Assembly: GCF_002794255.1 (NCBI RefSeq)
Contig: NZ_PGGW01000061.1
Coordinates: forward strand, 62,001-126,000
Direction: 5' to 3'
Source: Streptomyces carminius
GTDB lineage: Bacteria; Actinomycetota; Actinomycetes; Streptomycetales; Streptomycetaceae
DNA length: 64,000 bases
Both the position numbers and the translations under genes were made by a program. Under the pieces are notes generated by a model. It made no database searches and was not told the origin of the DNA. It saw only the letters and a list, made by a program, of their open reading frames with translations. Below are positions 8,733-17,213 of the stretch, in pieces (position 1 is the stretch's first letter; every line of letters starts with the position of its first letter).

Positions 8733-8762
8733 GGCCGCCCGGCCCACGTGGCCCGGGCGGCC
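8733..8762 (+). terminator. Hairpin downstream of the CBS-HEPN gene
   Basis: GGCCGCCCGG (8733-8742) and CCGGGCGGCC (8753-8762) are perfect inverted arms around a loop containing CACGTG. It lies 113 bp beyond the CBS-HEPN stop in the convergent gap with pglZ. Confidence 0.5.
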
Positions 8763-8855
8763 GGCACGCACCGCGGCGAGGAGGCGTCCTCATGGCGAGC
8801 CGGCCGCCCCGGAGGAAGGAGGCTCCGCGGGAGGGCTCACCGGGGGCATGCGTCC

Positions 8856-8888
8856 GGGGTGCCTCCGGCTCCTTCCCGGAGGCACCCC
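8856..8888 (-). terminator. Strong terminator hairpin downstream of pglZ
   Basis: Arms GGGGTGCCTCCGG (8856-8868) and CCGGAGGCACCCC (8876-8888) pair perfectly over 13 bp with a 7-nt loop, 12 bp beyond the pglZ stop. It separates convergent pglZ and CBS-HEPN transcripts and would isolate pglZ from brxD. Confidence 0.75.
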
Positions 8889-8899
8889 GAGTGGTGCCG

Positions 8900-11833
8900 T
8901 CAGCCCGCCCCGGAGGCGAACTGCTCGCGCAGCAGCGCCTCGTGGAGCCGCAGGGTGCGCCCGTCCGGGAGGATCTCCAGCACCTGCACGCCGTCGTAGT
9001 TGAGGAGCTGGCGCAGTACGGCGGCGAAGCCGTCGCCCCGGGTGGTGGGCAGGCCGGCGCGCTGGGCGAGGGCGGTGGCGGGCAGGGTGCCGCCCGCGTC
9101 GAGCAGGGCGACGAGCGCCCTGCGGACCTGCTCCTGCTGCGGTTTGCGCGCCAGCCCGCCGAGCTGCGCCTGGTACGTCTCCGAGTCGAGCAGCGCCGTC
9201 ACGAGCGCCTCGGTCCGGGAGACGACGGTCGCGGTGAGGAGGGAGTCGTCTCCTCCGGGCTTCAGTTCCACGTCGAAGAGCGCTTCGTGCGTCCGGGCGA
9301 GTTCGGCCTGCTTCTTCTGCGACTTCGCCGTCGGTTTCCTGGGTGCGGCGGGGGCCGCCTCGGCCGTCGGCCGGCCGGTGTGCTCGCCCGGCACCGGCTT
9401 CCCGGTCTCCTCCGGGGCCCACCAGTGGGGCCGCTGGTCGCCCAGTTCCCGCCACCCCTTCGGCGGCTCGGCCCCGAACGGCAGGAAGGCGAGCACCGGG
9501 ATGGTGAACTCGGCGAGGGAGGCCCCGCCGTGGTACCCGGCCTTGCGAGCGGTGTAGCGGGAGTCTGCGTCCCACAGCGCGACGACGGACGCGCCCGGTT
9601 CGGGCCACACCACGCGCGGCCCGGACAGGGCGATCTCCCGTTCGGCGGGCGGGCCGCCGCCGGGCAGCCGGTGCCGGGCGGACTCCGGCCCGGCGGCGTC
9701 GGCGGCGTCGACCTTCGTCCCGTGCCGGTCGACGACATGACCGTGGTCACTGGTGACGAGGACGGCCATGCCCTGGGCCGCCGCCACCCGCAGCAGGTCG
9801 CGCAGGCCTGGCACGTCGTCTACCCGCCAGGCCCCGTCGCCGAGCTTCTGTTCCTTGGCGAGCCGGTCGTCGATGGCGTTGAGGACGACGGCGACATGGG
9901 TCCTGCCGTCGGTGAGCGCCTCCGTGAGCGCCGGGCCGAAGGTGTCGCCCGCGGTCTCGGTGCGCAGCTCGTCCTTGTGGAACACCGCGGCCGGGGCCCC
10001 GCCCCACAGCTTCAGAGCGGGAAAGAGCCGCTTCTCGTCGGCCTGGTTGCCCTTCAGCAGCCTGCCCGCGAACAGCGAGGTCCGGGACACGGCCGTGACG
10101 GTGGGCAGGGCGGCGGCCATCGCCCGCCGGTGCGGGGCGCCGCCCTCGGGCAGCGGGTCGTACTCGGCCCAGAAGCGGCGCAGCTCCTCGCCGAGCTCGT
10201 TGGCGATGGCCGCACTCATGCCGTCGACGACGAGCAGCAGCACCCGGCGCTCCTCCCCGCGCCGGACGACCGGTCCGACCACGCGGTCGAGGAAGGTCTC
10301 GACGGTGAGCATGCCGCCGGGCTGGGTGCCGGCCTGTGTCCAGGAGGCCAGCGAGCGGGCGAAGGCCCCGTCGATCCGCCGCCGCCGGTCCCTGACCCGG
10401 GTGCCGAGGGTGTCGTAGGCGGCCTTGAGGACGGGGTCCGGATCGCCGCCGGCCTCGATGTGCTCCAGGGCGAGGTCGGCCCAGCCGGTCTCGGCGACGT
10501 GCCGCCGTATGGCGTCGGCGACGGTGGGCGACTCGGCGGGCGGGTCGGTGGCCAGCCAGCGGGCGAGCCGCCGTCCCATGCGGGCGCGTTCGACGCGGGC
10601 GGACTCCTCGGGCTCGGCGGCGAGCCGGTGGTCCGCCAGGCGCCGGACGGCGTCCGCCACCGCGGCCGGGTCGCCCGCCGCGAGTGCCTGCCCGACGGCG
10701 TTGAAGCGGGCCTCGAGTCCACCGCGCAGGACAGGGCTCGCCGCCACGGCCTGCTCCGCGCCGAACTGGCGGGCCAGCGCGGCCGCCCGGTCGAGCACGG
10801 TGCCGGTGGTGCGGCGGGCCTCGCGGGCCTGGCCGGCGTCGTCGCCGCTGCTGCCGCCGCGGTGTCCGGCGGCCAGCAGTGCGGTCACGTACTCCTCGGC
10901 GGCCCGGCCGAGGACGGCCGCCAGGGCTTCGAGCTGTTCGCCGGCCGCCGGGGGCCGGTCGCCGAAGTAGCGTTCGGCGCGGCCCCGCGCCTGGTACGTC
11001 GCGGGGGTGGGCTCGGCGTGCTGCCACAGGGCCGCGCACACCAGGCCGAAGGCGGCGGCGTCCGCGCCGCGCTCGGCCTCGACGAGGGCGAGCAGGGCGC
11101 GTCCGGCGAGGCCCGCCTGGTCCTCCTCCGCGAGGAAGGCGGTCAGCCCGTCGCGTTCGGGGCCGCGCAGTTCCAGCAGCCGTTCGGGGGCGCCGGGCCG
11201 GGTCGACCAGTGCAGCAGGGTCTGCGCGTCGAGCCGGTCGTCGCCGGGGCGCCGCACGCCGCCCTCGGTGTCGTAGGGGCCCAGGCGCAGGCGGCGCTGG
11301 GCGAGCGCGGTGAGGGCGTGCTGCCTCGACAGCCAGCCGCCGGGCACGGACGGCCAGCCGCCGGGCGGGGTGGCGTCGAGCAGGGCCTCGGCGGCCCAGT
11401 TGACGTCCTTCAGCCGGGGGTCCGTCTGCCGGGCGCCGAACGCCTCGCGGACCACGTCCCAGCCGTCGACCGTGTCGATGCGCAGTTTGTGGACGCGGGC
11501 GAGGATCGCCGGGTCGAGTTCGTGCTGCTCGCGGTCGGTGAGGACGACCAGGACGGCGGGGCCGGAGCGGCGGCCCGCCAGGTGGTCGAGGACGAGTTCG
11601 TGGACGGCGAGCGGGGAGGGCGCCGCCGCGATCCCGGCCGTGCGGCCCCCGTCCCAGACGGGTTCGGCGGGGCCGTCCCACCGGGGCGCGGACCGCAGCA
11701 GCACGACCCTGCGCCTGCCTCCGCCGTCCCCCGTCAGGGCGGCGGCGAGGGAGGACTGCGCGGACAGGTACTGGGTGACGGTCGCGGTGTTCAGCCGGAC
11801 GGCGCCCGGCGCGGCGACGGCGGTGTCCGTCAT
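8900..11833 (-). CDS. pglZ: BREX type 2 alkaline-phosphatase-like protein PglZ
   Basis: A 977-residue PglZ, the hallmark gene of BREX systems. The alkaline-phosphatase-superfamily core is visible: VLLLVVDGMSAAIANELG near residue 535 (metal aspartate), TVTAVSRTSLFAGRLLKGN, and VLVTSDHGHVVDRHGTK near residue 700. A winged-helix-like tail (TLPATALAQRAGLPTTRGD) closes the protein. In the S. coelicolor Pgl system, PglZ restrains the toxicity of the methyltransferase PglX. The start ATG 11833 overlaps the pglY stop by 4 bp (ATGA), so the two are coupled. A strong hairpin follows the stop. Confidence 0.95.
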   Translation of the reverse strand: MTDTAVAAPGAVRLNTATVTQYLSAQSSLAAALTGDGGGRRRVVLLRSAPRWDGPAEPVWDGGRTAGIAAAPSPLAVHELVLDHLAGRRSGPAVLVVLTDREQHELDPAILARVHKLRIDTVDGWDVVREAFGARQTDPRLKDVNWAAEALLDATPPGGWPSVPGGWLSRQHALTALAQRRLRLGPYDTEGGVRRPGDDRLDAQTLLHWSTRPGAPERLLELRGPERDGLTAFLAEEDQAGLAGRALLALVEAERGADAAAFGLVCAALWQHAEPTPATYQARGRAERYFGDRPPAAGEQLEALAAVLGRAAEEYVTALLAAGHRGGSSGDDAGQAREARRTTGTVLDRAAALARQFGAEQAVAASPVLRGGLEARFNAVGQALAAGDPAAVADAVRRLADHRLAAEPEESARVERARMGRRLARWLATDPPAESPTVADAIRRHVAETGWADLALEHIEAGGDPDPVLKAAYDTLGTRVRDRRRRIDGAFARSLASWTQAGTQPGGMLTVETFLDRVVGPVVRRGEERRVLLLVVDGMSAAIANELGEELRRFWAEYDPLPEGGAPHRRAMAAALPTVTAVSRTSLFAGRLLKGNQADEKRLFPALKLWGGAPAAVFHKDELRTETAGDTFGPALTEALTDGRTHVAVVLNAIDDRLAKEQKLGDGAWRVDDVPGLRDLLRVAAAQGMAVLVTSDHGHVVDRHGTKVDAADAAGPESARHRLPGGGPPAEREIALSGPRVVWPEPGASVVALWDADSRYTARKAGYHGGASLAEFTIPVLAFLPFGAEPPKGWRELGDQRPHWWAPEETGKPVPGEHTGRPTAEAAPAAPRKPTAKSQKKQAELARTHEALFDVELKPGGDDSLLTATVVSRTEALVTALLDSETYQAQLGGLARKPQQEQVRRALVALLDAGGTLPATALAQRAGLPTTRGDGFAAVLRQLLNYDGVQVLEILPDGRTLRLHEALLREQFASGAG

Positions 11834-14800
11834 TCGACGACCTGCCAGGTGATCTCGATGGTCGCGTCGGGCCGGCGGGCGGCCAGTTCGGACAGTTCCG
11901 CCTGGAGGTCGGCGGCGGCCCGGCGCACCGTCGTGCTGCGGCGTCCGGACTTCCCCGCCGTGCCGCCGCCCGCCGGGGAGGGCACCTCCTGCGGCCGGGT
12001 GTAGGAGACACGCGGGTCGCTGGTCGGCGTGTCCAGGGACTGGCTGTCGGCCGTGGGAGGCGGGGGCGCGACGGGCGCGGGCGGCGGTACGGCGGCGGCC
12101 TGGCTGCGCTTGATCAGGGCGACGACCTCGCGCTGGGTGCGGGCCAGGGCCTCGCGCAGGTCGGCGGTGCGCTGGTCGTCGCGGGCGACGTTGCGCAGCG
12201 AGTCGAGCAGCGCCTCTCCCTCGGGGCCGAGTCCGGCGGCGAGTTCCAGGGTGCTCCAGGGCGCGGCGGCGACGGCCTCCGCGACGGCCCGGGCCCTCTT
12301 GATGGAGGTGCCGTACCGGTCGGCGCTGGTTGCGCCCAGGTCGAAGGAGGCCAGCGCCCCCACGGTCTTCTTCGCCCCGGCCGCGCCCTTGCCGGCCTCG
12401 GCCGTGAGCGCGTCCAGCAGTTCCAGGGCGCGGCGGGCGAGGGCGAGCCGCCCGGTGTCGGCGCTCTGGTCGAGGCCCAGGAAGGCGGCGTGGGACTCCA
12501 GTTGGTGCACCAGGTCGGCCGCGTGGTCCCGGTGGGCGCGGGCGGCCTCGATGATCTGGCGGGCGAACTGGTTGACCATGCGGCCGCGCCGCAGGGCGGG
12601 CGGCTTCGCTCCGAAGACCGTCTCGAAGCGCTGCCGTGCGGTGTCCCAGTCGGACTCGGCGGGCAGCGGCTGGCTGCGCAGCGCGTCGTGGTCCTTGAGG
12701 GCGGACAGTTCGGGCGCGGGGTCCAGAACGGTGCCGCCGCGCACCCACACCCGGTCGTCCATCTCGGCGAAGGCGGCGACGACGAGCCGGGCGAGGAAGT
12801 CGGGCAGGCCGCGCGGCTCGGGCTTGTCGGTCCAGTCGGTGAGCGTGATCAGGGACAGGTCCCCGGTGACGCCCTGGGCGCTGGCGAGCCGGCGGAAGTG
12901 GTCGGCCCAGTAGCGGGACAGCTCGAAGTACGCCTCCTTCTGCTGTCCGAGGCGCAGCGGCCCGGCGATCCGCTGCATGAGCCTGCGGTCGGCGGCCGGG
13001 ATCTCCACCCGCCCGTCGCGGGCCTCGGCGGCGGCCCGGAGGTGGGCGAACACCTTGCGCGTGTCGGTGGGCTTGACGGCGGTGCCGGTGGCGTCGGGGT
13101 CGAGGTCGGGGTGGGCCGGGTACTGGTGGGCGAGCAGCCTGCCCGCGACGTGCCGGATGCCGTCGTGCAGGCTCTGCCCGAAGGACAGGGTGAGGCCGTC
13201 CACGTCGGGCAGCGCGACGAGGTGGTCGTCGAAGTCGGGCACCACGTCGGCGGCCCTTTTCCCGGCGAGCCCGTACGCCTGCTTGAAGGCGCCCCTGACC
13301 TGCTTGAGCAGGGCCTCGCGCTGGGTCTCCAGCAATCCCTTGGCGCGGCTGCGGTTGTCGGCGTTGAGGTGGCCGGCGTACTGGGTGTCGAAGCGGTGCT
13401 CGTCGGCGAGGGCCTTGTCGATGACGACCAGGCGCCGGAAGTCGGCGAGGCGCTGCGCGGACAGGTGGGCGGGCAGCCAGGCGACGGTGCGGGACCGCTC
13501 GCCCTGCTGCCGCTCGCGCAGTCGCTGGATGCGGTTGGCGTCCTCGACCGGTCCCCACTCGCCCTCGTCGAAGGGGAGGTCTATGGCGATGCGCCAGCGG
13601 CCCTCCTCCTGCGGCATCAGGTCGTGGTCGGGCAGCTCGTCCTCGTCGGCGACGTTGCCGAAGACGATCTCGGCGGTGCGGGCGGTGCCGCGCCAGGTGA
13701 AGCCGAGCAGGTCGCTCAACTGGCCGTGCTCGACGCCCAGTTCCTCCGACAGCAGGCGCCGGGCGAGCGCGGCCCGGTTGCCGGGGTTGTCGTTGACCTG
13801 GGCGTTGGCGATGACGGAGTCCACATCGACGCCGGACAGCTCCAGCCGCACACCGGGGTTGGTGTCGGTGCCGGTCTCCTTGATCTCGGGGAACCGGGCG
13901 GCCCACTCGGCGACCTTGTTCTTGATGATGCCGACCTCGGCGCCCGGGATGGGCGCGAGGACCGACCCGTGGTTGAGCGCGCCGAGCCGTCGGATGGTCA
14001 GCTCGGACAGCGCGGGCACGCTGGGCGCCAGCGCCGACAGCAGCAGCGTGCACACCAGCCGGTTGTCGCCGGTGAACATCCGGCAGCCGCCCAGCCGCTT
14101 CGGATCGGTGACGGCCTCGGGCCGGTTGCGGTACTGCTCGACGTCGTCCTCGGTGATGTCGTACGAGCTGAGCAGATAGGGCCGCAGCTTGGTCCGGTAC
14201 AGCTTGTCGGCGGCCTCGAAGACGACCTTGAGACTGTCGGTGAACGGCTTGTCGCCGCCCTTCGCGATCACCGGGTAGAGGTCGCCGACGGGGACGAGCT
14301 GCCCGAGCCGGATCTCGTTGCGGTGGTCGGCCAGGAGCTGGCCCATCAGTTTCAGACCGGTGCGGGAGCGCTGCAGCGCGGACGAGATGTGGACGAGGGT
14401 GTCCATGAACGCCGGCGAGAACGGGTACGTCAGCCGGAACGACTCCTCGTCCGCGCCGGTGGTGCCCTTGTCCGAGCCCAGGAGGGTGTCCCAGACCTGG
14501 GTGCCGGTCCGCTTGGTCTGCGCGAACGCGGCGTCGATCAGCCCGGCCGACTCGTCGTCCTTCGGCTTCAGGAGGCGGGCGTGGGCGATCTGCGGGAGGT
14601 TGCGGTCCTCCAGGGTGATCTTGTCGAACCGGCCGGAGGCCAGGTTCAGGGTGTCCTGGATGGACGACTCCGCCGCGCCGGACACCTCCTCGCCGACCAG
14701 CTCGCGCAGGTCGCGCTGGCGGGCGATGAACGACACGATCGGGATGGCGCGGCGGGCGTCGCCGCCCTCCACGAAGTTCGTGATCTTGCTGGCCTCGCGG

Positions 14801-15717
14801 GCCACGAACTTCTGGTCGTGGATGAGGGTCGCCAGCCACAGGATCAGCTCGTCCATGAACAGGATCAGCCCGTCGTAGCCGAGCGACTTGGCGTGCTCGG
14901 CGATCACGGACAGTCCGGCGTCCAGGGAGACGAAGCCGTGCTCGTCCTCGGCGGCGTTCCTGGCGAAGCCGGGCAGGAGGTTGGTGCTCGCGTCGCTGAC
15001 CAGCTTGGCCCGCAGCTCGGCCGGGGTGGAGGGGTTGCGCAGGTCGAGCGGGACGCCCGCCTCGTGGCTCTCCTCGGCGGCGAGCGCGGTGTCCAGGAGC
15101 CGCGGGGTCCAGGCGAAGCCCTCGCCCCACTCGTCCTCCTCGCCGTCGTCCGCGTCGCCACCGCCCAGGCCCCGGATGACCGCCTCGTCGCCCGTGCTGG
15201 CGCGCAGCGCGCGGATGTCGGCGAAGAGGGAGTCGGTCCGGTACACCTGCGGGGTCGGCGCCTCCGGGTGCAGCTTCTTGACGTGGTGCACGTAGCCGCC
15301 GAGGACCCGCTGTTCCAGGGCCTTCGCGCCGAGCATGTGGTACGGCACGAGCAGGAACCTCCTGCCGTCCGTGCCCAGCCACTCGTGCCGGGTCAGCACC
15401 GGGTCGAACTCGGTGCGGGCGCGGGCGGCCGGGTCGCCGCTGAGCAGCGCGTAGAGGACGGCCATGAAGTGCGACTTACCGGAACCGAACGAGCCGTGCA
15501 GGTACGCCGCCTTGGAGCGGTGGCCGTCCAGCGCGGACTTGATGAGGTCCAGCGCCTCGTCGAAGTTCTCCAGCAGCCGCTCCGTGACGACGTAGTCCTT
15601 GAGCGCGGCCTCGGCGCCCTCGGGTGTCGTCGCCTCGGCGAGGGACAGCACGAAGTCCGAGGTGGAGATGGACTCCTTGATGTCGATGACATCGCGGAGG
15701 AGGGGCTGCTGGGCCAT
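11830..15717 (-). CDS. pglY: BREX type 2 ATPase PglY (BrxC-like)
   Basis: A 1295-residue P-loop ATPase. Walker A is GSFGSGKS (residues 75-82) and GLILFMDELILWLATL gives Walker B. The size and the N-terminus (RDVIDIKESISTSDFVLSL) match PglY of the S. coelicolor Pgl system, the BREX type 2 counterpart of BrxC. The tail is Pro/Ala-rich with a final helical segment. The ATG at 15717 is the only sensible start. It heads the pglY-pglZ pair, with pglZ starting inside its stop. About 85 bp upstream ends the decayed vapBC-like module on the same strand, which may supply its transcript. Confidence 0.94.
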   Translation of the reverse strand: MAQQPLLRDVIDIKESISTSDFVLSLAEATTPEGAEAALKDYVVTERLLENFDEALDLIKSALDGHRSKAAYLHGSFGSGKSHFMAVLYALLSGDPAARARTEFDPVLTRHEWLGTDGRRFLLVPYHMLGAKALEQRVLGGYVHHVKKLHPEAPTPQVYRTDSLFADIRALRASTGDEAVIRGLGGGDADDGEEDEWGEGFAWTPRLLDTALAAEESHEAGVPLDLRNPSTPAELRAKLVSDASTNLLPGFARNAAEDEHGFVSLDAGLSVIAEHAKSLGYDGLILFMDELILWLATLIHDQKFVAREASKITNFVEGGDARRAIPIVSFIARQRDLRELVGEEVSGAAESSIQDTLNLASGRFDKITLEDRNLPQIAHARLLKPKDDESAGLIDAAFAQTKRTGTQVWDTLLGSDKGTTGADEESFRLTYPFSPAFMDTLVHISSALQRSRTGLKLMGQLLADHRNEIRLGQLVPVGDLYPVIAKGGDKPFTDSLKVVFEAADKLYRTKLRPYLLSSYDITEDDVEQYRNRPEAVTDPKRLGGCRMFTGDNRLVCTLLLSALAPSVPALSELTIRRLGALNHGSVLAPIPGAEVGIIKNKVAEWAARFPEIKETGTDTNPGVRLELSGVDVDSVIANAQVNDNPGNRAALARRLLSEELGVEHGQLSDLLGFTWRGTARTAEIVFGNVADEDELPDHDLMPQEEGRWRIAIDLPFDEGEWGPVEDANRIQRLRERQQGERSRTVAWLPAHLSAQRLADFRRLVVIDKALADEHRFDTQYAGHLNADNRSRAKGLLETQREALLKQVRGAFKQAYGLAGKRAADVVPDFDDHLVALPDVDGLTLSFGQSLHDGIRHVAGRLLAHQYPAHPDLDPDATGTAVKPTDTRKVFAHLRAAAEARDGRVEIPAADRRLMQRIAGPLRLGQQKEAYFELSRYWADHFRRLASAQGVTGDLSLITLTDWTDKPEPRGLPDFLARLVVAAFAEMDDRVWVRGGTVLDPAPELSALKDHDALRSQPLPAESDWDTARQRFETVFGAKPPALRRGRMVNQFARQIIEAARAHRDHAADLVHQLESHAAFLGLDQSADTGRLALARRALELLDALTAEAGKGAAGAKKTVGALASFDLGATSADRYGTSIKRARAVAEAVAAAPWSTLELAAGLGPEGEALLDSLRNVARDDQRTADLREALARTQREVVALIKRSQAAAVPPPAPVAPPPPTADSQSLDTPTSDPRVSYTRPQEVPSPAGGGTAGKSGRRSTTVRRAAADLQAELSELAARRPDATIEITWQVVE

Positions 15718-15802
15718 TGCGTGTTCTCGCTCTCCCTGACGGTGTCCGGTGCTGCTGCTCGTGCTCGATGTGGTGCGGGTCCGCCGTCCGGCCCGAGGCC
15801 GG

Positions 15803-16021
15803 CTACTGATCCAGGTCGCAGGGGAGGGACCGGAAGTGCGGACGGCCGGTGGACGGGGCGATCTGCCGGTAGTCCTGCGGCAGGCGGTGCGCCTCGGCGA
15901 CGACGAGGGGGAAGGCGACCGCGGAGGACGCCCGGGAGGGCACCGCGTGGAACTCCTCGTGGCGCGGCTCCGCGGCGTTCACCGCCACGGTCGCTCCCGC
16001 ACTGTCGACGATCGTCCTCAC
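15803..16021 (-). pseudogene. Internally deleted PIN-domain (VapC-like) toxin remnant
   Basis: This 72-residue reading frame matches the two ends of a PIN toxin but not its middle. The start (RTIVDSAGATVAVNAAEPRH) looks like the PIN N-terminus with its first metal aspartate, running to LVVAEAHRL. It then jumps to DYRQIAPSTGRPHFRSLP, like the usual VapC end (DRRDFR..RP.....F.LLP). VapC proteins are about 130 residues, so roughly 55-60 residues with the remaining acidic active-site positions are missing. The GTG start overlaps the upstream antitoxin stop (GTGA). It should be inactive as a nuclease. Confidence 0.6.
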
Positions 16022-16233
16022 GCGCCGGAGCCGTCCGTCGACTCGTCGGACCGCCCCGCCATGGCCGGGCTGCCGAATCGGGCCTTCACGGGAGGCCGCT
16101 CGATCAGGTGGTCCCGGATCACCCGGCTGATGCCGTCACGCACGAGGCCGGCCTGCGAGCGGCCGGCGAGAGCGACGACCTGTCCGAGGTCACGCCTCTG
16201 TTCCTCGCCCGGGTACACACTCGCTTCGGCCAT
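16018..16233 (-). CDS. Small ribbon-helix-helix-like antitoxin (VapB-type)
   Basis: A 71-residue protein with a short N-terminal RHH-like segment (RRDLGQVVALAGRSQAGLVRDGISRVIRDHL), as in VapB/CopG antitoxins that bind their own promoter. It is coupled by a GTGA overlap to the truncated PIN gene. ATG 16233 is preferred to GTG 16242. With its toxin broken it may be an orphan antitoxin or repressor, and could influence pglYZ read from the same strand. Confidence 0.6.
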   Translation of the reverse strand: MAEASVYPGEEQRRDLGQVVALAGRSQAGLVRDGISRVIRDHLIERPPVKARFGSPAMAGRSDESTDGSGA

Positions 16234-16507
16234 GCCCCACACCGTACCCCAAGCATCTTTACGCCCTGTATGCCTCTGACGGACCGACGGTCACGGGTGG
16301 CGGCGGGGCACCGCCCGCGGCCGGCTCGTTCGAGCCGCCGACCGGAGTCACCGCGCTTCCCCCGTACGGGACGGCGCACCCCGGCCCGTAGTGCCGTTTC
16401 AATAGGTAGAACGCGCGGTCACCACCGCCCAGCACGAGGAACTCGAACAGACCCCGCCCGCCGCCGTAGCCGCGTACACACGCCACCGCCACAAGGGAAC
16501 GCCAGTC

Positions 16508-16858
16508 ATGAGCACACTCACCGACACCCCCTCAGGGCCACTCATCCCCATGCCGGAGAGAAACCCCGCCGCTCTCCGTGTCGCCGTCGCCCGTCTCGCT
16601 CCCGCGGCCCTGCCCAGATTCGACACGCACTGGGCCGAAGCCATGGACCAGGCCCGCGACGAGTTCAGCCTGCTGCCCGGCCGCCACTTCGTCGATCACT
16701 GGTGGGCGTGGGTCGCCGTCCAACGGTGGCCCCAACGGGCCGCCCGCTTCCGCGAATGCGAGCACACCGTCGCCACCAGCGACGACAGGAACGCCCGCCG
16801 CACCGCCTCCGCCGAACTCGGCCGCATCCTCGCCGAGGCGGAGGCCGACGCCACATGA
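16508..16858 (+). CDS. DUF6247-like small protein, antitoxin-position gene
   Basis: A 116-residue acidic/helical protein. The segments RFDTHWAEAMDQARDEFSL and LPGRHFVDHWWAWVAV resemble small Streptomyces proteins annotated DUF6247, which often precede a RelE/ParE-like gene. ATG 16508 follows AAGGGA. Its stop overlaps the next start (ATGA), the standard layout of a toxin-antitoxin operon. It is divergent from the vapB-like gene and convergent with pglX. Assignment to DUF6247 is from memory. Confidence 0.7.
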   Translation: MSTLTDTPSGPLIPMPERNPAALRVAVARLAPAALPRFDTHWAEAMDQARDEFSLLPGRHFVDHWWAWVAVQRWPQRAARFRECEHTVATSDDRNARRTASAELGRILAEAEADAT

Positions 16859-17121
16859 GCAGCTGAACCCGGGAGTACAGCCCTGACGCCGAACACGCCG
16901 TCGTCGGCGACCTCTCCGAGCCCCACCGGCGGGACGTCGAAGACCTCGCCCGCCGCATCGGCCGCCCCTTCGACATCCGGGAGTCCGCCTCCGGCGTCAA
17001 GGCCCACGCCGAGGGGCCCGTCATGATCTGGTACCAGGAGGACTACCGCGACGACGTCGTGCTGATCCTCCGCGTACAGCACTACCTCGCCCCCGGCGCC
17101 GCCCCGGACGAAGAAGGCTGA
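16855..17121 (+). pseudogene. RelE/ParE-like toxin gene with a premature TGA at codon 4
   Basis: The frame opens with ATG AGC AGC, then TGA (16864-16866), and continues open in the same frame to 17121, 88 codons in all. After the stop the protein reads TREYSPDAEHAVVGDLSE, then MIWYQEDYRDDVVLILRV. This fits a small RelE/ParE-like cytotoxin, whose second half typically ends in a strand such as DDVVLILRVQHY. TGA here is one base from TGG (Trp), so a nonsense mutation explains the break. No good downstream start with a ribosome site is seen. It overlaps the DUF6247-like stop by 4 bp. Confidence 0.6.
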
Positions 17122-17126
17122 GACGG

Positions 17127-17203
17127 AGCGGAGCCGGTCACCACTTCCCTGTGAGGGTGGCGGGTCGGCGCTGGTGGGCCGGGCCACCCGCCCCAGCTCC
17201 GCT
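17127..17203. terminator. Compound hairpin between convergent toxin remnant and pglX
   Basis: An outer stem AGCGGAGC (17127-17134) with GCTCCGCT (17196-17203) encloses an inner stem GGGTGGC (17155-17161) with GCCACCC (17183-17189). It lies between the plus-strand stop at 17121 and the pglX stop at 17214, so it can terminate both. Confidence 0.5.
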
Positions 17204-17213
17204 TCTGTTCCTG

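Noticed and set aside
4325..15382. Very long frames antisense to pglZ, pglY, brxD and other genes (up to about 2160 codons)
   Set aside because: They arise because high-GC third positions remove stops on other frames. Their translations are Arg/Pro/Gly/Ala-rich with no domains, while the opposite frames hold clear families.
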